This document shows positions 32,731 to 40,273 of a stretch of DNA of 42,470 bases, piece after piece. Each line of letters begins with the position of its first letter. Position 1 is the first letter of the stretch. This DNA comes from Candidatus Omnitrophota bacterium (GTDB lineage Bacteria; Omnitrophota; Gorgyraeia; 2-01-FULL-45-10; JAHFGN01). The position numbers and the translations under genes were made by a program. The notes under the pieces were generated by a model. The model saw only the letters and a program-made list of their open reading frames with translations, was not told the DNA's origin and made no database searches. The stretch covers positions 4,592 through 47,061 of the forward strand of contig JAHFGN010000004.1 in NCBI GenBank assembly GCA_023247415.1, in the 5' to 3' direction.

Positions 32731-33485
32731 AGATATTCCAGCAAGAGTTTATCCTTCTCCATTATGGCCTCCGCCGCCTTCAATTCATCGGGCGTATCAA
32801 CGCCGTATAAGGGTTCGTTGATGATGACCGCCTTGATGGTATGCCCGTTTTCCAGCAATCGCATCATGTCTATGGATTCGATCCTCTCCATGGGCGTCTG
32901 TTTCATGGAACTGTAGGAAAGCAGGATTGGCTTCGTAAAGGCGATTATGCCTAACTGCCTATATTTTTTAAACGGTTCTAGAGTCTTTTTGCGTGATGGA
33001 ATGGGCTCGCGCGAGAAATATAAGATATTACCTTTTAGATCGAGGACGGCCTTGACGGAATTCTGGCTCTCGAACTCTTTTTCGTCTGTAATCGGGCAGA
33101 TGAGATTCGCACAGCCGCATCTGTCATCTATTACGGGCCGGAGGAGGCGCGAAATCATCCGCGGCGCTATAAGCGGCTCATCGCCCTGGATGTTGACTAT
33201 AATGTCGGCGTCTAAATGAGCCGCCGCTTCCGCTATCCTGTCGGTGCATCGTTCATGCGAGCTGGAGGTCATGATCACATCTCCGCCATGGCCTTCGACA
33301 ACAGTCCTTATCTGGTCATCGCAGGTCGCCACAATAACTCTGGACAACGACTTGCATAGAGCCGAGCGCCTCCTTACGTGTTCTACCATAGGAAGGCCGC
33401 ATATGCTGGCCAACGGCTTTCCCGGAAACCTGGTAGACGCCATCCTGACGGGTATGATCCCGACTATCTTACTCTGTTTTTTCAT
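32727..33485 (-). CDS. kdsB: KdsB-like CMP-3-deoxy-ulosonate cytidylyltransferase
   Basis: 252 residues. The start IIPVRMASTRFPGKPLA is the CTP-binding loop of KdsB, followed by RVIVATCDDQI, IVNIQGDEPLI (with the catalytic Asp) and the late YGVDTPDEL. The KdsB loop that reads H-QSGTER in E. coli is HERCTDR here, a noticeable change in the ulosonate-contacting region, and PMERIESIDMMRLLENG replaces the E. coli LEHIEMLEQLR type block. It should activate a 3-deoxy-ulosonic acid as its CMP ester, but the substrate may not be Kdo. No KdsA-type synthase is visible beside it; the nearby pyruvate aldolase may take that place (inference). It overlaps the ABC exporter by ATGA. Confidence 0.8.
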   Translation of the reverse strand: MKKQSKIVGIIPVRMASTRFPGKPLASICGLPMVEHVRRRSALCKSLSRVIVATCDDQIRTVVEGHGGDVIMTSSSHERCTDRIAEAAAHLDADIIVNIQGDEPLIAPRMISRLLRPVIDDRCGCANLICPITDEKEFESQNSVKAVLDLKGNILYFSREPIPSRKKTLEPFKKYRQLGIIAFTKPILLSYSSMKQTPMERIESIDMMRLLENGHTIKAVIINEPLYGVDTPDELKAAEAIMEKDKLLLEYL

Positions 33486-35209
33486 GGCTGTCTCGTGGAT
33501 ATTGCGCCGCCCTCCAAAACAAGGACCCTGTCGGCACCTTTTAGCGTTGAGAGTCTGTGGGCTATCATGATAACGGTATACTTATGCGCCAGGCCGCTTA
33601 TCGCTCTATGCACCTCTTCTTCCGACTTGGCATCCAGCGAGCTTGTCGCCTCATCCAATATGAGTATCTCCGGTTTCCGTATCAAGGCCCTCGCGATGGC
33701 GAGTCTCTGCTGCTGGCCGCCTGAGAGTTTTGAGCCCCTCTCGCCTACTATCGTTTTATACCCGTCTCGGAGGGACATAATGAACTCGTGTATATTCGCC
33801 AGCTTTGCCGCTTCAATAACATCGGCCTCGGAATATTCATTCGAGCAAAAAGTGATATTGTCGAAGATAGTGGAGTGGAAAAGAAATGAGTCCTGGCTTA
33901 CAAATCCTATCTTCTTTCTGAAACTTTCGATATCATACTCTCTTAGGTCGACACCATCTATCATGATCCTGCCTTTCGAGGGAGCAAATAGCCCCAGTAA
34001 AAGATTTACCACGGTTGTCTTGCCTGTGCCGGAGGTTCCGACGATCGCCGTTGTCTCGTTCTTCTTTATGGAAAACTTTAGATCGGTAAATAGGCAGCCA
34101 CCCCGGTCGTAGTCGAAGGAGACCCTGTTAAACTCTATCGATGAGTTAAAGCCTCTGAATTTCACTTTTCCAGCCGCTGGTTTTTTTGATGGCGCGGTCA
34201 AGACGCGCACAACCGCTTCCGAATCGGAGAGGGACCCTACTATGAGCATCCTTGCCGTACCTATGGTGCCTAATGCGGGGAGGGCCTTCAATAGAGACAC
34301 TGCGAACACCCCTGCCAGCGGCAGATAGCTTATCACTACCCCGCCGGTATGCGCCCTCAAGACGAGAAACGTCACCAGCAGGGCGGATATGCCGAATACC
34401 TCTATCAGATTCGTCGGCATGGCGAGCCATATGTAGTCTTTGATATAGAGCCTTGTAAATAATTTACTATACGCATCAAATTTGGAAAGCCATGGGCCCT
34501 TCTTATCAAAGATCGTGATCTGCTTTATCCCATTGAAGAATTCATTGAATGTGACGGCTTGGCCGGAGGCGGACTCCAGCCTGCCTTTACCAAGCACATA
34601 CGAAATATTCTTGGCTACCATACCAATGAAGATGCTGAAGAGAAATCCTATGGTAATGCAGACCAGGGCAGCATAGATATTCAAGATGAATAAGAGGACG
34701 GAAATAGCCGCTATTGTAAAAAGCTCTGATATCAATTGGGCTGTCTTGAATATCAGCGTGCCCACCTTTGTCGTTGCGTTAAGAAGCCGGTAACTAACCT
34801 CGCCCTGTTTATTATTCAGAAAATATTGATATTCCTCCTGCGCCAGCTTTTCCATCATAGCCTTTTTGGTATCGTAAAGAATCTTCCCGCTCGAGTACGC
34901 CATCACCCATTCATTTCCGACCTTTGATACGCCTTTTAGAATTGTAACTGCCAGGAATAACAGCGTAGTGATGACTACCTTGTCTTCAATGGGCGCGAAG
35001 CTTCTTATATAGTCTACAACCCTTAATATAACATTGCCCCTGGAGAGCTTATCCGATATGCCAAGGATGGAATTGATTACAGGAATTATCATGGCGATGC
35101 TAAGCGATTCAAAAAAGGCCACGGTCATAAAAGACAAAAGCATGATGGCGCAGTATGTCTTGTATTTATTAAGAAAATAGGCGGCTGTTGGAGCTATTTT
35201 GTTTTTCAT
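33482..35209 (-). CDS. ABC exporter half-transporter (MsbA/PglK-like), short C-terminus
   Basis: 575 residues. Six membrane helices fill about 1-320. The ATPase domain has Walker A GTSGTGKTT at 391-399, Q-loop VSQDSFLF, signature LSGGQQQR at 495-502, Walker B with Asp519-Glu520 in LILDEATSSLD, and the switch His551. Half-transporters of this type flip lipid-linked oligosaccharides or lipid A (PglK, MsbA). The chain ends only about 24 residues after the switch His, with GGAISTRQP, and lacks the usual G-x-HxEL tail, perhaps trimmed when the gene was fused tightly to the next start. It is the only exporter in the window, so it may move the lipid-linked glycan. Confidence 0.9.
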   Translation of the reverse strand: MKNKIAPTAAYFLNKYKTYCAIMLLSFMTVAFFESLSIAMIIPVINSILGISDKLSRGNVILRVVDYIRSFAPIEDKVVITTLLFLAVTILKGVSKVGNEWVMAYSSGKILYDTKKAMMEKLAQEEYQYFLNNKQGEVSYRLLNATTKVGTLIFKTAQLISELFTIAAISVLLFILNIYAALVCITIGFLFSIFIGMVAKNISYVLGKGRLESASGQAVTFNEFFNGIKQITIFDKKGPWLSKFDAYSKLFTRLYIKDYIWLAMPTNLIEVFGISALLVTFLVLRAHTGGVVISYLPLAGVFAVSLLKALPALGTIGTARMLIVGSLSDSEAVVRVLTAPSKKPAAGKVKFRGFNSSIEFNRVSFDYDRGGCLFTDLKFSIKKNETTAIVGTSGTGKTTVVNLLLGLFAPSKGRIMIDGVDLREYDIESFRKKIGFVSQDSFLFHSTIFDNITFCSNEYSEADVIEAAKLANIHEFIMSLRDGYKTIVGERGSKLSGGQQQRLAIARALIRKPEILILDEATSSLDAKSEEEVHRAISGLAHKYTVIMIAHRLSTLKGADRVLVLEGGAISTRQP

Positions 35210-36609
35210 GGATGGCCCCCTGATACAGGCCTTGCCTTATAATGGTCTGATTTAAGCAATTTTGCATCGTCTAGATTTAAATTCAATTTTTTATTTATCC
35301 GCTCCAGATACTTTTTGACAAGGGCTATAAATCGGCTCGATGGTATTTTCGTCAAATTTATCCGAAGGTCCTGTCTGTCACCCAGCTCTAATAGATATTT
35401 TTCTATATCGGTTACTATCCCATTATCTATTATATAGTCATACATGGGCGTACCCGGCTGCGGAAGCAGAAACCCCGCGCTTGGGTAGATATCGTTCCTG
35501 TAACAAAATTCCATGGTCTCCTTAATGGTCTCCTCTGTCTCTTCGGGATAGCCCAGCACCAGGCTGGTCCAGGTTATTATACCCGCGTTATCGAGGATAT
35601 TTTTTTGTATGACAAAGTCTTCTGTCTTAAGACGCTTGTTCATGGATCGCAATATCCTCTCGCTCGCCGATTCCAGAGAGTACGACAGCCCGACGCATCC
35701 AGACTCTTTAAATTTCTTCGCAAGCCCCAAGCCTTCCGGCCCCCTGAAGAGATCGGACCTGCAGGCGCCTGTCCAGAATATGCCGAGGTCCTCCTTGAGC
35801 ATCTCATCCACCAACACCTCAGCCTGCTTCCTTGAGCAAAATGTCAGCTCATCCCAGAAATTGATATAATTTATCCTGTAGCGCCTTTTAAGTTCTTTGA
35901 CCTCTTTTATAATGGAATACGGTGAACGGAAGCGATATCTATTATCGCGAAAGACGTGATAACAGAACGTGCATCTGTAGATGCAGCCTCTTGCGGTATT
36001 CAGCGGAGAGGCTCGAATTTCGTCTTTTGCGATAGGATAAGGCTCGCTTACATAGTTCTTTGACTCGCGCACATATGTATCCATCTCAAAGAGGTCCCAC
36101 TCTGGGAGCGGTATCTCGTCTATCTTAAGGATTGGCTGTCGCACTTTCGTTGCGAAGATCCTGCCGTCTTTCTTAAAATAGATGCCGTCTACAGACTCCA
36201 GTGGCTCGCTATTCTCCAGGCATTTTAATAATTCCACGATGGTTACATCGCCTTCTCCTATAACCGCTATGTCAGCCTCTGTCTTCTCCAACACGAAATT
36301 TGGAATCGAGGCGGCGACTGAATTGCCTATAACTATAACTGCATCCTTCTTGATCGTCCTGATAAGGCTGCATAGGCCCTTTACAACTTTATAGCCGGTT
36401 GCAATGCAGCCGAAACCAACAACATCAAAGTCCTTTTTACACAAGATATCCTTTAATTCCTCCTCTGAATATCTATAGGTATCTATGTTGACTATCTCAA
36501 TATCATATCCTGCCCTGTAAAGCGCGCTTGCGACATATCCGAGCCCTACAGGATATATCTTCTTTGGGGTATCACGTCTCAAGCACAGATTGATCAACAG
36601 CACCTTCAT
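35206..36609 (-). CDS. B12-binding-domain radical SAM protein H (degenerate B12 motif)
   Basis: 467 residues. The cluster cysteines are Cys209, Cys213 and Cys216 in TARGCIYRCTFC. The Gly-Gly-Pro-His loop of the B12 domain is replaced by IVIGNSVAASIP (92-103), though VIGEGDVTIVELL (116-128) is kept. The SAM core includes the altered strand LSYSLESASERIL and ends with LLPQPGTPMYDYI. The region after the cysteines (NRYRFRSPYSII) matches the RFRSPE-type stretch of protein B. It lies between the ABC exporter and the large transferase with ATGA overlaps at both ends, far from the other radical SAM genes of its type. Whether cobalamin still binds is an open question. Confidence 0.87.
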   Translation of the reverse strand: MKVLLINLCLRRDTPKKIYPVGLGYVASALYRAGYDIEIVNIDTYRYSEEELKDILCKKDFDVVGFGCIATGYKVVKGLCSLIRTIKKDAVIVIGNSVAASIPNFVLEKTEADIAVIGEGDVTIVELLKCLENSEPLESVDGIYFKKDGRIFATKVRQPILKIDEIPLPEWDLFEMDTYVRESKNYVSEPYPIAKDEIRASPLNTARGCIYRCTFCYHVFRDNRYRFRSPYSIIKEVKELKRRYRINYINFWDELTFCSRKQAEVLVDEMLKEDLGIFWTGACRSDLFRGPEGLGLAKKFKESGCVGLSYSLESASERILRSMNKRLKTEDFVIQKNILDNAGIITWTSLVLGYPEETEETIKETMEFCYRNDIYPSAGFLLPQPGTPMYDYIIDNGIVTDIEKYLLELGDRQDLRINLTKIPSSRFIALVKKYLERINKKLNLNLDDAKLLKSDHYKARPVSGGHP

Positions 36610-38657
36610 GTTATAAGAACGGCCTCCGCAGGTTTATCCAATGCGCGATCGCCCGAAGTCAGCAAGTTCCTGAATCGCGTCAAGGCATTGCCGTCGAGAT
36701 ACGGCTCAACCTTTCCTTTCACAAATATATCCAAATATTCGCTATAATCCTTTTCGCTGGTTTCAAACAACAGTTCCCGGACCCGGCTAGTCAATTCATG
36801 ATAATCGTGGCATGTAAGGCCGGGTATCTTGTCATAGAACGTGTCTCTGAATTTGGCTGTCGGATCATGGTATATCGCCTTCTTCCTCGCGGACAGGGCC
36901 TCAAAGGTAGGCGAGGTGAACGAATACGAGACGGTCAGATCGCTCGACGCTATCGCTTCGGCTGTATTCACCCTGGAGAGAGGCAGATAACAGCGCGGAT
37001 GTTTTTCCAGCAGCTTAAGCCAGAAAAGCATCTCTTTAGACTTTGTCCCGACAAAACTCCTGGGTTTCTTTTCCTTAAGGAGTATAAATATACTCGGCAT
37101 CTCTTCCAGCAAGCGGTGTATGTCCTTCAGAAAAGATATACCGTCCTCATAAGTGGTCAGATAATGCGTATAGGTTGAGTCGAATACGGCTATCAATTTG
37201 TATCCCTCCTTGAAGCCGTTCTTTGACAGATTTTCGCGTATTGCTGATTTTATCCTGCCCCCCGCGATCTCCTTTACATGCTGAGACCATAGACATCCGA
37301 CATTTACATAATGCCCTATATCCTGATGATGGAGCTTAAAATACTCGATCACCTCATCCGACCAGGAGATGACATAGTCGTAATTCAGGAAACCCAGCAT
37401 ATGGCTGTATCTCGCGATGTTGGCGGGATCTGACTTGGTGAAAAAGAAGTTGTTCCAGCTGATGGCATCTATGTAAACCCATGTCTTTGTTGAGGCCCCC
37501 GCGCATGCGCGGGGACGAAATCCTGCAAGCGTTGTGGGATGAGGGGTGAGGCGCTTGGACAGAATAATATTTCTGGAAATGGACTGCAGCCCGAAATCGG
37601 CGTGGGTTATCAGATTATCGATGTCATAACGGTCCCCGAAGCTTTTCCATATCGCATAACAGGCAAGCTGCGCCAGGGCGCTATCTACCAAAAATAGTCT
37701 TCTACGATATTCGAATATCCTGCCTAACAAAAATAGCAGTTGAGGGATGACCTCATTGCTGGCGCTCCATCTTATATCCATCAACAGATTATCCGCAAGA
37801 TTTAAACTATTATTTCTCATATATTCTTTGTATATTCGAGGCAGCCTTCTCCACGAGATAAATAGGGTATTGGCTTTATTGATATTCTTTCCATCCATCA
37901 GAAAGTCTATCTTTTGAATCTTATTTGCAAATTGACGCGCAGGGCTTATGACCATAATCCCAAACCGGTAATGTCCCCTCAAAGGCCCTGGCCGCCTTGT
38001 CATATTCAGAAAAGGACAAAGTGCGGACCAGATGAATAAGCCGAAGGCCTTAGCCACGGTGAGCGCCAGCATAGCCAGACGATTCATCCGTGATGAGACA
38101 ACGAACCATAATGGAAATATCGCATTATCATCCTCATAACAAAATGCCCTGCTCTTTACGATGAGATCTTTAAGACTACGATATGTGTCGATATCGACGA
38201 CATAAGTCCTGTGCAGTTCTTTACCTAATGTATAGACAAAATGGACAGCCCTATCAGGAAATAGGGCATTTAACATATGCCGTATGTGATTCAGATAATA
38301 GAATCTGTGCAACTCGCCGAGAAGATTTTTCTTGAACGCATTAGATATCAAACTATCGCCGTATAGGTTGATGAGCCGGCCCACGACTTCGTCCCCGTCT
38401 ATAATATTCTCTGATATTCTATCTATATTCTTATACGCCAAATCCGGACAGAAACCTATGGCGATCGATAGAAAATCATACTTATTATCGATTTTTATTA
38501 TAGATCTATCCGCAATTATTTTCTTGCACCAGGCCTTCTCTTTAGCCGAGCTATTTATTCTATAGTAATAGATTTCAAAGCCCCTAAGCAGATACCACCT
38601 TATTACCCAACGATGAGCTCTGCTTATCTCCTCAAAGACTATTATCTTTCTATTCAT
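36606..38657 (-). CDS. Large probable polysaccharide glycosyltransferase with an in-frame repeat insertion
   Basis: 683 residues. I do not recognise the family firmly. The C-terminal part (about 390-660) looks like a GT-B donor domain of capsule synthesis proteins: TWVYIDAISWNN, DYVISWSDEVIEYF, AVFDSTYTHYLT, SDLTVSYSFTSPTFEALSA and IYHDPTAKFRD, where the Ser-rich and Glu-Ala blocks bind the donor in related enzymes. The N-terminal third starts MNRKIIVFEEISRAHRW and has a hydrophobic stretch near 190-218. Residues 371-391 come from a palindromic repeat inserted in frame (see the repeat at 37485-37547); removing them leaves ISRNIILSKRL joined to TWVYIDAISW. It overlaps its neighbours by ATGA on both sides. 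Confidence 0.65.
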   Translation of the reverse strand: MNRKIIVFEEISRAHRWVIRWYLLRGFEIYYYRINSSAKEKAWCKKIIADRSIIKIDNKYDFLSIAIGFCPDLAYKNIDRISENIIDGDEVVGRLINLYGDSLISNAFKKNLLGELHRFYYLNHIRHMLNALFPDRAVHFVYTLGKELHRTYVVDIDTYRSLKDLIVKSRAFCYEDDNAIFPLWFVVSSRMNRLAMLALTVAKAFGLFIWSALCPFLNMTRRPGPLRGHYRFGIMVISPARQFANKIQKIDFLMDGKNINKANTLFISWRRLPRIYKEYMRNNSLNLADNLLMDIRWSASNEVIPQLLFLLGRIFEYRRRLFLVDSALAQLACYAIWKSFGDRYDIDNLITHADFGLQSISRNIILSKRLTPHPTTLAGFRPRACAGASTKTWVYIDAISWNNFFFTKSDPANIARYSHMLGFLNYDYVISWSDEVIEYFKLHHQDIGHYVNVGCLWSQHVKEIAGGRIKSAIRENLSKNGFKEGYKLIAVFDSTYTHYLTTYEDGISFLKDIHRLLEEMPSIFILLKEKKPRSFVGTKSKEMLFWLKLLEKHPRCYLPLSRVNTAEAIASSDLTVSYSFTSPTFEALSARKKAIYHDPTAKFRDTFYDKIPGLTCHDYHELTSRVRELLFETSEKDYSEYLDIFVKGKVEPYLDGNALTRFRNLLTSGDRALDKPAEAVLIT
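37485..37547 (-). repeat. Palindromic repeat element inserted in frame in a coding region
   Basis: Within the 683-residue transferase gene a perfect 18-bp palindrome, CCCCGCGCATGCGCGGGG at 37497-37514, lies in a stretch translating as TPHPTTLAGFRPRACAG plus four more residues. The composition (Pro, Thr, Arg, Cys, Ala rich) breaks sharply with the hydrophobic and aromatic sequence on both sides, and the stretch is 63 bases, a multiple of three, so the frame is kept. This resembles the way Rickettsia palindromic elements sit inside proteins. The exact borders are estimated from the protein change, not from a second copy. Confidence 0.65.
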
Positions 38658-39217
38658 TTTATTATCCTTGCAAATTCAGCTTGATCTATTCCCATCATCA
38701 GTTTATCGACGTATCTTCGCTTGAGATTAAGAAGCCTTTTGATTCTGCCTTCTATCCTAAAACCGACTTTCTTATAAACATTTATAGCATTTTTGTGAGT
38801 TGAGCAGACTCCTAATACCACTTTATTTAAATTTAATCTATCGAAAGCATATTCCAATACCAACCTGCATGCCTCCGGCCCATATCCTTTCCCCCAATAT
38901 CTTTTATCTCCTATCATAATTCCTAAATCAGCAAATCTATGAACCCAGTTTATGCTGCCAAGTTTTATGTTCCCGATGTGCAAGTTCTTCCGCTTATCCA
39001 GGACAGCAAACATTATATCGGTCTTGGACGTGGAGACCCTGTTATAAAAGTCTCGCAGCTCGTCAAGCGTGGTTGGGAAGACGCCCGTCTCCATATATTC
39101 AGTAACTTCTCTATCATTAAGCCATTTTAGATATCTTTTATTGATATCTTCTCCGGCAAGAGGCCGGAGGACGCATCTCTTTCCTTCCAAAAATTTATCC
39201 ATGATCTGGTTTTTCAT
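38654..39217 (-). CDS. GNAT-family N-acetyltransferase (RimJ/PseH-like)
   Basis: 187 residues. The GNAT fold is shown by VLRPLAGEDINKRYLKWLND at the start, NLHIGNIKLGSINW, the acetyl-CoA loop IGDKRYWGKGYGPEACRL with its R/Q-x2-G-x-G pattern, and INVYKKVGFRIEG at the end. Length and layout suit RimJ/RimL-type enzymes, including PseH, which acetylates the 4-amino group of the UDP-amino sugar in pseudaminic acid synthesis. The neighbouring pseudaminic acid synthase gene supports a PseH-like role, but that is inference from context. Three starts compete (a TTG at 39226, ATGs at 39217 and 39202); none has ideal spacing from GGGAG, and I took the first ATG. Confidence 0.82.
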   Translation of the reverse strand: MKNQIMDKFLEGKRCVLRPLAGEDINKRYLKWLNDREVTEYMETGVFPTTLDELRDFYNRVSTSKTDIMFAVLDKRKNLHIGNIKLGSINWVHRFADLGIMIGDKRYWGKGYGPEACRLVLEYAFDRLNLNKVVLGVCSTHKNAINVYKKVGFRIEGRIKRLLNLKRRYVDKLMMGIDQAEFARIIK

Positions 39218-39226
39218 CAGTATCAA

Positions 39227-40273
39227 CTATCTCCCTATAACATCCCAGGTTAAGGGGGCTCCTTTATGGATGTCCTTTTTTGCTCTTTTGTTCAGAACCG
39301 CTCTCAGATATCTGGGTCTTAACCCACACGCTGGTCTAATGGACCTTACATTCCCCTCGGTAAAACCCTCTCCTTTTTTGATGTCCCGAACCGCGAATAG
39401 AGAACGCCTGAAGACCGCGCTCTTCTTCTCCTCTTCCGTCAATCCATAGCGTACCCTCCCAAGAGAGCTCTCCGCGATCCTTATATTCTTGACCAATTCC
39501 TTCAATTCCTGCGGTTCGATGGAAAAGAAGCTGTCCGGGCTTTTCTTTTTTCTCGACAACGTGAAATGCTTCTCTACCATAACAGCCCCTAACGAAACCG
39601 CCGCTATCGATGTCCCCATCTCCAGGGTATGATCAGACAGGCCTATCGGGCAGTTAAAGCGCCGTTCCATATCCGGGATTGTCCGCAGGTTCATCTCGCC
39701 TGGCCTTGCCGGATATCCGCTTACGCATTTTAAGAGAAGCACTTCCTTCGCGCCTGCTCCCCTCGCGGCGTCAAGGGCTTCTCTTATCTCTTTAACGGTT
39801 GCCATGCCCGTGGAAAGGATTAGGGGCTTTTTGGTCTTCGCTATATATTCTATCAACGGCAGGTCTACCAGTTCAAAAGAGGCGATCTTGTGCATGGGGA
39901 CGTTCAGCCCCTCTAAGAGATCTACGGCAGTCTTATCAAAGGCGGTGGAGAATAGCATGATGTCTATGTCATCCGCAACTTTTTTTAATTCTCTAAACCA
40001 ACTCCATGGGGTATATGCCTTTTTATATAACTGATACAAAGTCTGCCCACCCCATACAGGATGCCTTATAACAAACTCTTTGCCATTCGCGTCTATGGTC
40101 ATGGTATCCGGCGTATATGTCTGAAACTTAACCGCATCGGCGCCTGCTTCCTTTGCAACTTTTATGGCCTTCACAGCCATATTGAAGTCCTGGTTATGGT
40201 TTGCGGACAATTCGGCGACGATAAAGACTGGATGGCCTTTCCCAATACCTTTTCCTTGTATACTAAGCTGCAT
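39227..40273 (-). CDS. pseI: Pseudaminic acid synthase
   Basis: 348 residues. It condenses 6-deoxy-AltdiNAc with phosphoenolpyruvate to give pseudaminic acid. The NeuB-type TIM barrel shows FIVAELSANHNQDF, ADAVKFQTYTPDTMT, LYQLYKKAYTPWSWF, KIASFELVDLPLIEY, LSTGMATVKEI, IGLSDHTLEMGT and VEKHFTLSRKKK; the C-terminal antifreeze-like SAF domain has RRSLFAVRDIKKGE and VRSIRPACGLRPRYL. The LYxLYKxAYTPW block and the TPDT-x-T motif are characteristic of PseI and differ from NeuB and legionaminic acid LegI. The rest of the pathway (PseB, PseC, PseF, PseG) is not in the window, apart from the possible PseH. It overlaps the ATP-grasp gene by 11 bases. Confidence 0.85.
   Translation of the reverse strand: MQLSIQGKGIGKGHPVFIVAELSANHNQDFNMAVKAIKVAKEAGADAVKFQTYTPDTMTIDANGKEFVIRHPVWGGQTLYQLYKKAYTPWSWFRELKKVADDIDIMLFSTAFDKTAVDLLEGLNVPMHKIASFELVDLPLIEYIAKTKKPLILSTGMATVKEIREALDAARGAGAKEVLLLKCVSGYPARPGEMNLRTIPDMERRFNCPIGLSDHTLEMGTSIAAVSLGAVMVEKHFTLSRKKKSPDSFFSIEPQELKELVKNIRIAESSLGRVRYGLTEEEKKSAVFRRSLFAVRDIKKGEGFTEGNVRSIRPACGLRPRYLRAVLNKRAKKDIHKGAPLTWDVIGR

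Noticed and set aside
33378-34112. Open frame of 244 codons on the plus strand opposite the kdsB-like gene and ABC exporter
   Set aside because: It crosses the boundary of two well-supported minus-strand genes and shows no family motif, so it is a shadow frame.
39227-40273. Assignment as sialic acid synthase NeuB or legionaminic acid synthase
   Set aside because: The LYxLYKxAYTPW and TPDTMT blocks fit pseudaminic acid synthase PseI better, so the more specific call was preferred.
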